Below are positions 46,492-55,047 of a stretch of DNA of 64,000 nt, in pieces. The notes beneath the pieces are model-generated. The model had not been told where the DNA came from. It searched no databases and worked only from the letters and a program-made list of their open reading frames with translations. Origin of the DNA: JAEXOD01 sp964652025 (GTDB lineage: Bacteria > Bacteroidota > Ignavibacteria > Ignavibacteriales > Melioribacteraceae); contig CAZYZX010000001.1 of NCBI GenBank assembly GCA_964652025.1, forward strand, positions 434,001 through 498,000, in the 5' to 3' direction. The position numbers were made by a program, and so were the translations under genes. How positions within the stretch are numbered: the stretch's first letter is position 1; each line of letters opens with the position of its first letter.

Positions 46492-47625
46492 ATGATAAAA
46501 AACATAAAAAAAATTTTATTAATAGCTAAATGGGAATTTAAAGAAAAGTTTTTACACAAAGCTTTTATCATTTCTTTTTTACTTTCACAGTTTTTGTTAG
46601 TATTTGCTTTTTATTTTATAAAATTAGATAAAACAGAACATTCAACTGATGTTATACCTATTGCAGTTGTTTCAGAAAATAATAACAATAATTTAATTTC
46701 TAAAAAGTTAAATTATGTTGATAATTTTGTTTTTATAAATGTTAATAAAAGTAAATATTTAGACTCCTTAAATAATTTTTCGGTTCAAAAGCTTTTTTTA
46801 GAAAAGGATTTTTTAGCTTGTATTATATTAAATAATGATAATATTAATTTAGTTATTTCTTCAGATTTAAATAAAAATGAGATTGTAAAAATTCAAAATT
46901 TTATTTATAATAATTTAAACTTAACAAGCACTTTTATTACTAGTTTAATTAATGTTAATAATTTAGCGCTAGAAGATAAAATATTAAAAAAAATAGGTGT
47001 TGTTCTAATATTTATTTTTACAATCCTAATATCTTCAAATTTGTTTATTCGTGGTTTTGCTGTAGAAAAAGAATCTAAATTATTAGAAATATTATTTTCT
47101 AGCACTACTCCTGCTAATGTAATTTATGGTAAAAGTATCGGATTTTTGATTTTTATTTTAGCACAATTAATAATTTGGCTTGTTTTTGGATTTATAACTA
47201 ATAACATTTTAATTTATGAAATATTTACATCAATTAATTTATTATTTATAATGTTATTACAAGTTTTATTTTATATTGTTTTTTTTGCAATTGCTTCTTT
47301 ATTATCTAAACATGAAAGCGATTCCAATTTAATATTAAGTATTACAGTTTTTCTTTTGCTTTTGCCATTTCTTTTCCTTGACAAATTATTATCAGTTACC
47401 AATAGCACAGTTAAGTTATTTTTAACCCTTTTCCCTTTTACATCATTTCCTGCTATTGTTATTAAAAGTATAAATCAAAATATATTTTATGATGAAGTTT
47501 TATTTATTATTTTAATTTTAATTACTTCAATATCACTTTTAATTTATTTTATTACAAAATTTATAAATTCTGGCACAATAACTAAAAATTTGTTATTTTC
47601 TTACAAAAAAAAGAATAAGCAATGA
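46492..47625 (+). CDS. ABC-2 type transporter permease
   Basis: About 377 residues from the ATG at 46492 (MIKNIKKILLIAKWEFKEKF). TM helices: one at the N-terminus, a hydrophilic extracytoplasmic loop (50-165), then about five more helices (170-375). The ending of the first segment and VEKESKLLEILFSSTTPANVIYGKS are typical of NatB/YhfE-like ABC-2 permeases that export Na+ or drugs. No ATPase gene is next to it or elsewhere in the window. Overlaps nadD by 4 bases (ATGA). Confidence 0.82.
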   Translation: MIKNIKKILLIAKWEFKEKFLHKAFIISFLLSQFLLVFAFYFIKLDKTEHSTDVIPIAVVSENNNNNLISKKLNYVDNFVFINVNKSKYLDSLNNFSVQKLFLEKDFLACIILNNDNINLVISSDLNKNEIVKIQNFIYNNLNLTSTFITSLINVNNLALEDKILKKIGVVLIFIFTILISSNLFIRGFAVEKESKLLEILFSSTTPANVIYGKSIGFLIFILAQLIIWLVFGFITNNILIYEIFTSINLLFIMLLQVLFYIVFFAIASLLSKHESDSNLILSITVFLLLLPFLFLDKLLSVTNSTVKLFLTLFPFTSFPAIVIKSINQNIFYDEVLFIILILITSISLLIYFITKFINSGTITKNLLFSYKKKNKQ

Positions 47626-48200
47626 AAAGCGTAGGAATAATGGGTGGAACTTTTGACCCAATTCATAATGGTCATTTAATTACAGCCACTTTTATAAAAG
47701 AGATCATTGGATTTGATAGCATTTTATTTATCCCCTGCTATATATCTCCACTAAAAACAGATATAAAAAGCTTAGACTCTTTACATCGGTTAAATATGTT
47801 AAAACTTGCAATAAAAGATATTAGTTACTTCGAATACTCGGATATAGAATTACAAAATCAACAAATATCTTTTACATATAATACCTTATTAAAATTAAAA
47901 AATAGTTACGATAAATTAAATTTAATAATTGGTTATGATAACTATGCTGTTTTAGATAAATGGTATAATCCAGAAGGTATTTTAGAATTAGCTAATGTCT
48001 ATGTATTAAATAGACAAATAAATAAAGAACAGTATAATATTACTCATCAATTTAGCAGTAAAGTTACATTTATTGAAAATCCAATAATAGAAATTAGTGC
48101 TAGTGAAATAAGAAATAGAATAAAAAGCGGAAAAGATATTTCCTTTTTCGTACCAGATAAAGTTAAAGATTACATTGTTCAAAACAATTTATATAAATAA
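47622..48200 (+). CDS. nadD: Nicotinate-nucleotide adenylyltransferase
   Basis: NAD biosynthesis: NaMN + ATP to deamido-NAD. 192 residues. N-terminal nucleotide-binding motif GIMGGTFDPIHNGHL and C-terminal ISASEIRNRIKSG. Full length. Overlaps the permease and the next gene by 1-4 bases, giving an unbroken transcript. Confidence 0.96.
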   Translation: MKSVGIMGGTFDPIHNGHLITATFIKEIIGFDSILFIPCYISPLKTDIKSLDSLHRLNMLKLAIKDISYFEYSDIELQNQQISFTYNTLLKLKNSYDKLNLIIGYDNYAVLDKWYNPEGILELANVYVLNRQINKEQYNITHQFSSKVTFIENPIIEISASEIRNRIKSGKDISFFVPDKVKDYIVQNNLYK

Positions 48201-48844
48201 TGAAAAGCTTTTCTAAGACAATTTTTATTTCGGTTTTTGTATTTTTTAATGTAATTTTTCCACAATCTAAGGAAAAAAGATTAGAAGATGGTATTATTTA
48301 TATTACAAATTATGTTGCTTCAGCACAGTTTGATTCATTATCAAAAAATCATAACGACTTAGATTTAGTAGATTCTATTTATTTTAATACAGTAAAATTT
48401 TATGATTACAATTATAGTGAAGCTTTATTAGCTTTAACTCTTGCATGTCTTCCAATTAAAAGTTTTAATATAAAAATTCCCCTATTAGGTACTATAGTGC
48501 CTTTATATGTGCCTGTTCCTATTACTAAATTAACTAATAAAAAAAATTTTAATTTACCAAAATATTTTTTAATTAACAAAAAAATTAATGATGTTGATAA
48601 ACTGAGTCATTTTTTTGGTAATGCTTTTTTTAGTTATAATTTGCAAAATGTAAATTTTACAAATTTATTAGGATTTTTTGTAGAATATTTTGAGGCTATT
48701 TTTAAAGTTGAGGGTGCTTTAGATAAAAGAGATATATTTGTTAATAAATTAGGTATAAATTTTGGATTAGAATTAAAATTTAATAAATTTGTAAAACCAT
48801 CTGATTATTTTTATAAATTAAATAATTATAGTGAAAAGTTATGA
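48200..48844 (+). CDS. Uncharacterised exported protein with DKxxHFxG signature
   Basis: 214 residues, not confidently recognised. Signal peptide (KTIFISVFVFFNVIFPQ), then a short coiled region and a hydrophobic stretch (EALLALTLACLP; IPLLGTIVPLYVPVPI). The C-terminal half has DKLSHFFGNAFFSYN (about 134-148), FFVEYFEAIF and KRDIFVNKLGINFG. These are spaced like DKIGHFYG, VEIEDGYG and GDFGADFLG in the DUF2279 protein at 13388-14338, so a distant relation is suggested. Coupled to nadD (TAATG) and overlapping the NtrC-type gene by 4 bases. Confidence 0.55.
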   Translation: MKSFSKTIFISVFVFFNVIFPQSKEKRLEDGIIYITNYVASAQFDSLSKNHNDLDLVDSIYFNTVKFYDYNYSEALLALTLACLPIKSFNIKIPLLGTIVPLYVPVPITKLTNKKNFNLPKYFLINKKINDVDKLSHFFGNAFFSYNLQNVNFTNLLGFFVEYFEAIFKVEGALDKRDIFVNKLGINFGLELKFNKFVKPSDYFYKLNNYSEKL

Positions 48845-50208
48845 ATAAAATATTAATAATTGATGACGAACCCGAAATATGCGAAAGCATTAAAATGATT
48901 TTAGAATATGAAAATTATCAAGCTAAATACTTTTTAGACCCACAGAAAGCTTTAGAATCATTATTTTCTGAAAATTATTCATGCATTCTTTTAGATATTC
49001 AAATGGATGGACTAAATGGATTTGAAGTATTAGACTTGCTTTATAAAAACAATAATAAAGTTCCTGTTATAATGATATCTGCGCATAGTAGTTTAGATAA
49101 TGCAGTTAAAGCTACAAAATTAGGAGCGTTCGATTTTATTGAAAAACCTATTGATAGAGATAAACTACTAATTAGCATAAGAAATGCCGTTGATAAATAT
49201 AAGTTGATTTATGAAAATGAAAAATTAAAAGATAGTAATTTGTTTAGTCATAAAATTTTGGGTAATAGCCCTGCTATTAAAAGTGTTTTGGCAACAATTA
49301 ATAGAGTAGCAAAAACTGAAGCTAGAGTTTTAATAACCGGAGAAAATGGTACAGGTAAAGAATTAGTAGCAAAAGAACTGCATTTACAAAGTTTAAGAGC
49401 AAACTATGATTTTGTTGAAGTTAATTGTGCCGCAATACCAAATGAATTAATTGAATCTGAATTATTTGGACATGAAAAAGGTTCTTTTACGGGTGCTATA
49501 AAACAAAAAATTGGCAAATTTATGCAAGCGCATAAAGGCACCTTGTTTTTAGATGAAATTGGAGATATGAGTTTACAAGCTCAAGCAAAAGTATTAAAAG
49601 CTATTGAAGAAGGTAAAATTGAAAGAGTTGGTGGTGAACAGAAAATTGATGTTGATGTTAGACTGATTGCTGCAACAAATAAAAATCTTATTGAAGAAAT
49701 TGAAAAAGGCAATTTTAGAGAAGATTTGTATCATAGGATTAATGTTATTCCTATTCATATTCCCCCATTGCGAGAAAGGCGTGAAGATATTCCTATTTTA
49801 ATAGATTTCTTTAATAAAGTTTTTAGTGAAAAATATTCTTTACCCCAAAAAGAGTTTTCTCCAGAATTGATAAAATACCTTTCTAGTTTAGAATGGAAAG
49901 GAAATATACGAGAACTTAGAAATTTTGTTGAAAGAATAATAATTATGTTACCAAATAAATATCTTAAAGTTTCGGATGTTCAAGATATTTCCTCAATTAA
50001 AAATAAAAAACATGAAGAAGATGACCTTTTCGATATTTCTAACTCTTTTCAAGAATTTAAGGAAAAAGCAGAAAAGATTTTTATTTTGAAACAATTAGAA
50101 GCTAATAATTGGAATATTAGTAAAACTGCTGAAATTTTAGATATTCAACGAAGTCATCTTTATACAAAGATGAAAAAATATGGTATAGATAAAGAAGGAA
50201 TTGAGTAA
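48841..50208 (+). CDS. NtrC-family sigma54-dependent response regulator
   Basis: 455 residues. Receiver domain (1-120): Asp8/9 and phosphoacceptor Asp52 in CILLDIQMDG, Lys in IEKPIDR (about 104). AAA+ domain (about 140-365): Walker A GENGTGKELVAKEL, the sigma54-contact loop GSFTGA (consensus GAFTGA), Walker B GTLFLDEIGDM, and LYHRINVIPIHIPPLRER. C-terminal Fis-type HTH (about 415-455, NISKTAEILDIQRSHLYTKM). Needs RpoN; no histidine kinase is next to it. Confidence 0.93.
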   Translation: MNKILIIDDEPEICESIKMILEYENYQAKYFLDPQKALESLFSENYSCILLDIQMDGLNGFEVLDLLYKNNNKVPVIMISAHSSLDNAVKATKLGAFDFIEKPIDRDKLLISIRNAVDKYKLIYENEKLKDSNLFSHKILGNSPAIKSVLATINRVAKTEARVLITGENGTGKELVAKELHLQSLRANYDFVEVNCAAIPNELIESELFGHEKGSFTGAIKQKIGKFMQAHKGTLFLDEIGDMSLQAQAKVLKAIEEGKIERVGGEQKIDVDVRLIAATNKNLIEEIEKGNFREDLYHRINVIPIHIPPLRERREDIPILIDFFNKVFSEKYSLPQKEFSPELIKYLSSLEWKGNIRELRNFVERIIIMLPNKYLKVSDVQDISSIKNKKHEEDDLFDISNSFQEFKEKAEKIFILKQLEANNWNISKTAEILDIQRSHLYTKMKKYGIDKEGIE

Positions 50209-51558
50209 TTAATATTTTGGATTTCTCATAGCTAATAATTTTATCATTATGTCTCTATATTCGCACATTATATTAATTGCTTCAAATTCAATAGATTTAT
50301 CTGTTAATTTAGATTTTATTTTTACTTTAAATACTTTAGTGTTATTTCCTTGAATTTCTTTTAAATATTCTTTCCTTTCAGATGGGTCGAAAATTTCGAA
50401 TAAAGTTTTTTTAGAAAGAGGATTAATTAATATTCCAGTTATATCTTGAAATTGTGCGCTTGCATCTACAATAATTCCATTATCATGAAAAACTTGGTAT
50501 GGGAATAAATCAAATACTACCTTTTGATAATATTCTAAAGCTGCTTTTAATTCAATTTTATTGCTTAAATTAATTTTCAAATTATTTAAATCAATTGTAC
50601 CTTTCTTGGCTTCATCTTCCTTAATTTTTTCAAAATCATCCTCAATTTTCTTAAGTTTTGTAATATCCTCTGCATATCCGTAGATATATTGGATAAATCG
50701 TCCAGTTTCTTCAAATTGAGGAAACATATAATCTTTTAGCCAAATAAATTCACCATTTTTATCTAAAATCCTATATTCACCCGTAGTTATCTCGTTAGGT
50801 GCTAATTTAAGTCTAAGCTTATGGTATACTGGTAAATCACCTTGGCTAATTATTGAAATCCATCCACCTAAATCTTCAACATCTCGTAATTCAAAACCAG
50901 TAATTTTTTTAAAGGCTTTGCTTGCTTCTATTAATTGAAATCGATTGTTTGATATTACCCTTAGTGTATAAAAAAAAGAATCTTTAAGATTAGTAATTAA
51001 ATTTATTTTGGTATTAACAGAATTTAATTTTTGTTCTGCTTGTTTCCTTTTCTCAATTTCGCTTTCTAACATTATTTTATAATTAGAAGTCTCTTTTTGA
51101 AATTCTGATTTAACAGTTTCGTACGTAAAACTCCATTTATCAACATTCATTATTTCTAAAAGATAATACCTTTTATTTGTGATAATAATTGGTGTAATTG
51201 CCACTTCATACATCTTTTGAATGGATTTGCTAAAAATAATTTTTTCATAGATAAAATTTATTTTCTTATCTAACATATCTAAATTAATATTTCTCAACTC
51301 TTTAACTAAAAATGGGTCAATTTGATCAAATTTTGTTTGAGATATTTGTGTTGATGAAATATTATAAAATGATAATGCAGCAAGATTATTTAGTAAAATG
51401 GAGTCATTTATAAAATCATATAGAAGAACAGGATTGACTAAGTTATCTATAATAAGTTTATTTAATATCCTAATATTATTAAGAACTTTTATTTTATTCT
51501 CAAGTTCTTCAAAGGTTTGTCTAGAAAAATTATTTAAGGAATCTCTGTTTTCTTCCAT
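50209..51558 (-). CDS. Multi-PAS sensor protein without a kinase domain
   Basis: 449 residues. N-terminal PAS-like fold (about 30-145, LVNPVLLYDFINDSILLNNL), coiled coil (about 155-190), second PAS/PAC (about 195-310; GEYRILDKNGEFIWLKDY, GYAEDITKLKKI) and third PAS-like domain (about 345-440; QVFHDNGIIVDASAQFQDIT). No HisKA H-box, HATPase, GGDEF or other output domain is visible. Its stop abuts the stop of the NtrC-type gene (convergent, no gap), so it could modulate that regulator in some way, but this is an inference. Confidence 0.7.
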   Translation of the reverse strand: MEENRDSLNNFSRQTFEELENKIKVLNNIRILNKLIIDNLVNPVLLYDFINDSILLNNLAALSFYNISSTQISQTKFDQIDPFLVKELRNINLDMLDKKINFIYEKIIFSKSIQKMYEVAITPIIITNKRYYLLEIMNVDKWSFTYETVKSEFQKETSNYKIMLESEIEKRKQAEQKLNSVNTKINLITNLKDSFFYTLRVISNNRFQLIEASKAFKKITGFELRDVEDLGGWISIISQGDLPVYHKLRLKLAPNEITTGEYRILDKNGEFIWLKDYMFPQFEETGRFIQYIYGYAEDITKLKKIEDDFEKIKEDEAKKGTIDLNNLKINLSNKIELKAALEYYQKVVFDLFPYQVFHDNGIIVDASAQFQDITGILINPLSKKTLFEIFDPSERKEYLKEIQGNNTKVFKVKIKSKLTDKSIEFEAINIMCEYRDIMIKLLAMRNPKY

Positions 51559-51576
51559 ATTTTATCCAAAATATTA

Positions 51577-52365
51577 TTAAAATTTTTCTTTTCTCATTCC
51601 AATATGGCACAATGCAAAATCATATTTAACTGGGTCTTTATTATCAAATTTTTTAAGATTGTTTGTAATCTCTTCAGCCATCCTCCAGCTAACAGTTTTT
51701 AATGTTGTTAAGCCAATCTGTTTAGAAATTTTTGCAATGTGCGTATCAATTGGTATTACTAATTTATCTGGTAAAAATTCTACCCAAAGTCCAAAATCTA
51801 ATTCATCTTTTCTTATCATCCATCTTAAAAATAAATTCATCCTTTTGCAGGCACTTCCAGAAAGAGGATCGGGAAACATAAATCTTAAACCTTGTGTAAG
51901 CGTGGAATATTTTTTAAGCCTCTGTTTAATGTTTTGTGAAAAAAAGGAAATAGAATTCTTCAAATTATTATCTTTATCAAAATAATATAATAAAAACATA
52001 TATTTAATAGACCCATAATTGCTAATAATTTCATTTAATACTGCATATAATGCGATTATATCATTATCTGTAAAAAAACGATGATAGATACCGTTAAATT
52101 TATTCCTATCTTTGTTAATATTAAAATTAAGAACAAAATCGTAAGGTGATTGTCCCATAATTTTATGTAACTTTTCTAAAATTGATATAATTTGCTTAAT
52201 ATTGCCAAATGCAAAAGTTGATGAAATTATCCCACTAATTTCTATATCTCTTGGGTCTTTAAATCTATGCAAAAATTCCAAAGGATCGGGTGATATTTTA
52301 GATTTATCAAATGATTTATATGCTAAATTTAATTTCTTTCTAAGTTGGTTTTCTGATAAAATCAT
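51577..52365 (-). CDS. TIGR02757 family (DUF2400) protein
   Basis: 262 residues; mostly helical. Recognised by SPDPLEFLHRFKDPRDIE, ISGIISSTFAFGNIKQIISI, RMNLFLRWMIRKDELDFGLW and PLDTH-like IPIDTHIAKISKQIGLT. Family of unknown function common in FCB bacteria; the C-terminal part resembles helix-hairpin-helix DNA glycosylase folds. The ATG is 1 base beyond the pdxJ stop. Confidence 0.85.
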   Translation of the reverse strand: MILSENQLRKKLNLAYKSFDKSKISPDPLEFLHRFKDPRDIEISGIISSTFAFGNIKQIISILEKLHKIMGQSPYDFVLNFNINKDRNKFNGIYHRFFTDNDIIALYAVLNEIISNYGSIKYMFLLYYFDKDNNLKNSISFFSQNIKQRLKKYSTLTQGLRFMFPDPLSGSACKRMNLFLRWMIRKDELDFGLWVEFLPDKLVIPIDTHIAKISKQIGLTTLKTVSWRMAEEITNNLKKFDNKDPVKYDFALCHIGMRKEKF

Positions 52366-52366
52366 A

Positions 52367-53095
52367 TTAAATTTTTACTTTAGCTGAATTAATCAATTGA
52401 CGCATTTCAGTTATTGCTTTTTCAATTCCTACAAAAATGGAACGTGCAATAACTGCCTGACCTATACTTACTTCATCAATATCTTCTAGAACAGCAAATT
52501 CTTTAATATTAGTATAGTTTAACCCATGCCCTGCATTAACGCCTAATCCTAATTTTTTAGCATGTTTAGCTGCTTGTCTAATTCTATCTAGTTCGTCAAA
52601 CCTTTCCTCTTCATCTATTAAATTTGCGTAATGTCCTGTATGTATTTCAATATAATCAGATTTGATTTCCTTTGCAGCATTAATTTGTTCTAAATCAGGT
52701 TCAATAAATAAAGAAACTTTAATATTGTTGTTGTTAAGCTCCTCTATTGTATCTTTTAATACTTCTAAATTATCAATAACATTAATTCCACCTTCTGTAG
52801 TTAACTCTTTTCTTTTTTCTGGAACTATTGTAGCAAGTTCTGGCTTTACATCACATGCAATTGAAATTATTTCCGGAACGGCAGCCATTTCTAAATCTAA
52901 TTTAGTTTTTATTAACTTTCTTAGTTGATATAAGTCTTCTTCGTTTATATGTCTTCTATCTTCGCGCAAATGTACTACTATTCCATCAACACCGTATAGT
53001 TCTGCCATTAAAGCATAAGTTACAGGATCAGGATCTTTTTCTCCCCTCGCATTTCTTAATGTTGCAACGTGGTCAACATTTAAACTAAATTTCAT
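52367..53095 (-). CDS. pdxJ: Pyridoxine 5'-phosphate synthase
   Basis: Final step of DXP-dependent vitamin B6 synthesis. 242 residues, TIM barrel. Seen: SLNVDHVATLRNARGEKDPD, VHLREDRRHINEEDL, EIHTGHYANLIDEEE, and NAGHGLNYTNIKEF plus IGQAVIARSIFVG. PdxA is not in the window. Upstream 242 bases (53096-53337) are AT-rich without a gene. Confidence 0.97.
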   Translation of the reverse strand: MKFSLNVDHVATLRNARGEKDPDPVTYALMAELYGVDGIVVHLREDRRHINEEDLYQLRKLIKTKLDLEMAAVPEIISIACDVKPELATIVPEKRKELTTEGGINVIDNLEVLKDTIEELNNNNIKVSLFIEPDLEQINAAKEIKSDYIEIHTGHYANLIDEEERFDELDRIRQAAKHAKKLGLGVNAGHGLNYTNIKEFAVLEDIDEVSIGQAVIARSIFVGIEKAITEMRQLINSAKVKI

Positions 53096-53284
53096 AATTT
53101 TACCTTTAATTAATTTAATTAAATAAAAAAGAAAATTAATAAAAATTTATTAATTAATAAAAGCATTTAATAATACTTTTAATATAATTTTATAACCTAC
53201 AAAAAATATATTAAAAGAAAACGATTTTAACTTTATGATCCGCTAATATATTTTTAATAAATTAACAATTAAAGGTTATTAAAA

Positions 53285-53318
53285 GCCAATATCTTCTAAG
53301 AAAAAATAAGATATTGGC
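53285..53318 (-). terminator. Terminator after the aldehyde dehydrogenase gene
   Basis: 11-bp perfect stem GCCAATATCTT / AAGATATTGGC with a 12-base loop, followed on the minus strand by TTTT. It sits 20 bases past the ALDH stop and before the pdxJ leader. Confidence 0.7.
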
Positions 53319-53337
53319 AATTTAAAGATTGAAAATA

Positions 53338-54870
53338 TTAAATATCGAATTTAATTCCTTGAGCTAAAGGTAAAGAAGTACCATAATTAATCGTGTTAGT
53401 TTGTCTTCTCATATATGCTTTCCAAGCATCACTACCAGACTCTCTACCACCACCTGTTTCTTTTTCCCCACCAAAAGCACCACCAATTTCTGCTCCACTA
53501 GTGCCTATATTTACATTTGCAATTCCACAATCTGAACCAGAAGCAGATAAAAATTCTTCAGCCTCTCTTATATTTAAGGTAAATATTGCAGATGATAAAC
53601 CTTGTACAACACTATTTTGCAATTCAATGGCTTTAGAAACATCACCAGAATACTTTATTAGGTAAAGTATTGGTGCAAAAGTTTCTTCTTGTACAATTTT
53701 ATAATGATTTTCTGCCTCTACCAAAGCTGGTACTACATAGCAACCAGATTCATAGCCTTCCCCACTTAAAACTTGACCTCCAAAAACAACTTTTCCACCT
53801 TCACTTTCAACTTTTGATAATGCATCTTTAAAATCCATTACAGCCGCTTTATCAATTAATGGTCCAACATGATTTTTTACATCTAAAGGATTTCCTATTT
53901 TTAGTGAAGAATATGCATTTATTAAAGATTCTTTCACTTTATCATAAATTTCTTCGTGAATAATTAACCTTCTTGTAGTTGTGCAACGTTGCCCTGCTGT
54001 TCCAACAGCACCGAAAACAATTGCTGGTATTGCCATCTTTAAATCAGCATTGTTTGTTAAAATAATTGCATTATTTCCACCTAATTCTAAAATAGACTTT
54101 CCAAACCTACGTGCTATTACCTCTGCTGCGTGTCTACCTACACTTGTAGAGCCCGTTATAGATACTAATGGTACTTTATTATCACTTATTAACATCTCTC
54201 CAACTGTAGAGCCTTTTCCAATAATTAAATTAAATAAACCTTCGGGTAAATTTTGTTCTTTTATAACTTCTGCAAGAATATTTTGAACAGCAATAGCTGT
54301 TAAGGGTACTTTTGAAGATGGTTTCCAAAGATTAGTATCACCACAAACAGTTGCAAGCATGGCGTTCCAAGACCAAACAGCTACAGGAAAATTAAATGCA
54401 CTTATTATTCCTACTACTCCTAATGGATGATATTGATCATACATCCTATGTTTAGGACGCTCCGACTGCATTGTATAACCATAAAGTTGTCTGCTTTGTC
54501 CTACTGCAAAATCGCAAATATCAATCATTTCTTGTACTTCACCTAAACCTTCTTGTAAAGATTTTCCCATTTCATAAGAAACTAAAGTTCCCAAAGGTTC
54601 TTTGTACTCTCGTAACTTTAAACCAATTAATCTTACTATTTCTCCCCTTTTAGGTGCTGGAACATTCCTCCACTCTAAAAATGCTTTGTAAGCTGTTTCA
54701 GAAACTTTTTTGTAATCTTCTACAGAAGCTTGATAAACAGAAGCAATATACTTGCCATCAACTGGAGAATAAATATTTAACTCACCTGCATCAGTAGTTT
54801 GGTTCCAATTTAAACCTGTTGAAGAACCATAATTTTTTTCTTTGATACCTAATTTTTTTAAAAAGTCCAT
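53338..54870 (-). CDS. Aldehyde dehydrogenase, ALDH7 (antiquitin/aminoadipate-semialdehyde) type
   Basis: 510 residues, NAD(P)-dependent aldehyde oxidation. Seen: N-terminal ALDH7 pattern (NIYSPVDGKYIASV), SAFNFPVAVWSWNAML, WKPSSKVPLTA, ITGSTSVGRHAAEVIARRFG, catalytic Glu in ILELGGNNAII (about 261), Cys in GTAGQRCTTTRR (about 295), and EETFAPILYLIKYS. The closest family is alpha-aminoadipate semialdehyde dehydrogenase (lysine catabolism), but the specific substrate is unproven. Own promoter at 54929 and a terminator at 53285 suggest a single-gene transcript. Confidence 0.9.
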   Translation of the reverse strand: MDFLKKLGIKEKNYGSSTGLNWNQTTDAGELNIYSPVDGKYIASVYQASVEDYKKVSETAYKAFLEWRNVPAPKRGEIVRLIGLKLREYKEPLGTLVSYEMGKSLQEGLGEVQEMIDICDFAVGQSRQLYGYTMQSERPKHRMYDQYHPLGVVGIISAFNFPVAVWSWNAMLATVCGDTNLWKPSSKVPLTAIAVQNILAEVIKEQNLPEGLFNLIIGKGSTVGEMLISDNKVPLVSITGSTSVGRHAAEVIARRFGKSILELGGNNAIILTNNADLKMAIPAIVFGAVGTAGQRCTTTRRLIIHEEIYDKVKESLINAYSSLKIGNPLDVKNHVGPLIDKAAVMDFKDALSKVESEGGKVVFGGQVLSGEGYESGCYVVPALVEAENHYKIVQEETFAPILYLIKYSGDVSKAIELQNSVVQGLSSAIFTLNIREAEEFLSASGSDCGIANVNIGTSGAEIGGAFGGEKETGGGRESGSDAWKAYMRRQTNTINYGTSLPLAQGIKFDI

Positions 54871-54928
54871 ACGTTCCCTTTACTTTGTTATAAAATATTT
54901 AAGTAAAATATTATAATATTAAAACATT

Positions 54929-54957
54929 ACATTACGATAATATCTTAAAAAAATCAA
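54929..54957 (-). promoter_or_regulatory. Candidate promoter of the aldehyde dehydrogenase gene
   Basis: On the minus strand TTGATT (54952-54957), 17-base spacer, TAATGT (54929-54934), with the ATCGTAATGT context also seen at the exbB promoter. About 58 bases before the ATG. Confidence 0.55.
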
Positions 54958-54996
54958 GTAAATTTTTATTAAAGTGGGAAATAATTATTTAAAGTT

Positions 54997-55030
54997 AAAA
55001 AGGCTTCTACTATTGTAGAAGCCTTTTTTG
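54997..55030 (-). terminator. Strong bidirectional-looking terminator after the DHOD-like gene
   Basis: 14-bp perfect stem AAAAAGGCTTCTAC / GTAGAAGCCTTTTT with a 4-base loop TATT; A-run on one side and T-run on the other. Separates the DHOD-like/PFOR genes from the ALDH transcription unit. Confidence 0.9.
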
Positions 55031-55047
55031 AATAATAAAAAAGTATA

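Noticed and set aside
53096..53337. Gap before pdxJ as a possible small RNA or tRNA site
   Set aside because: No tRNA arms or conserved RNA pattern; only the terminator at 53285-53318 is supported.
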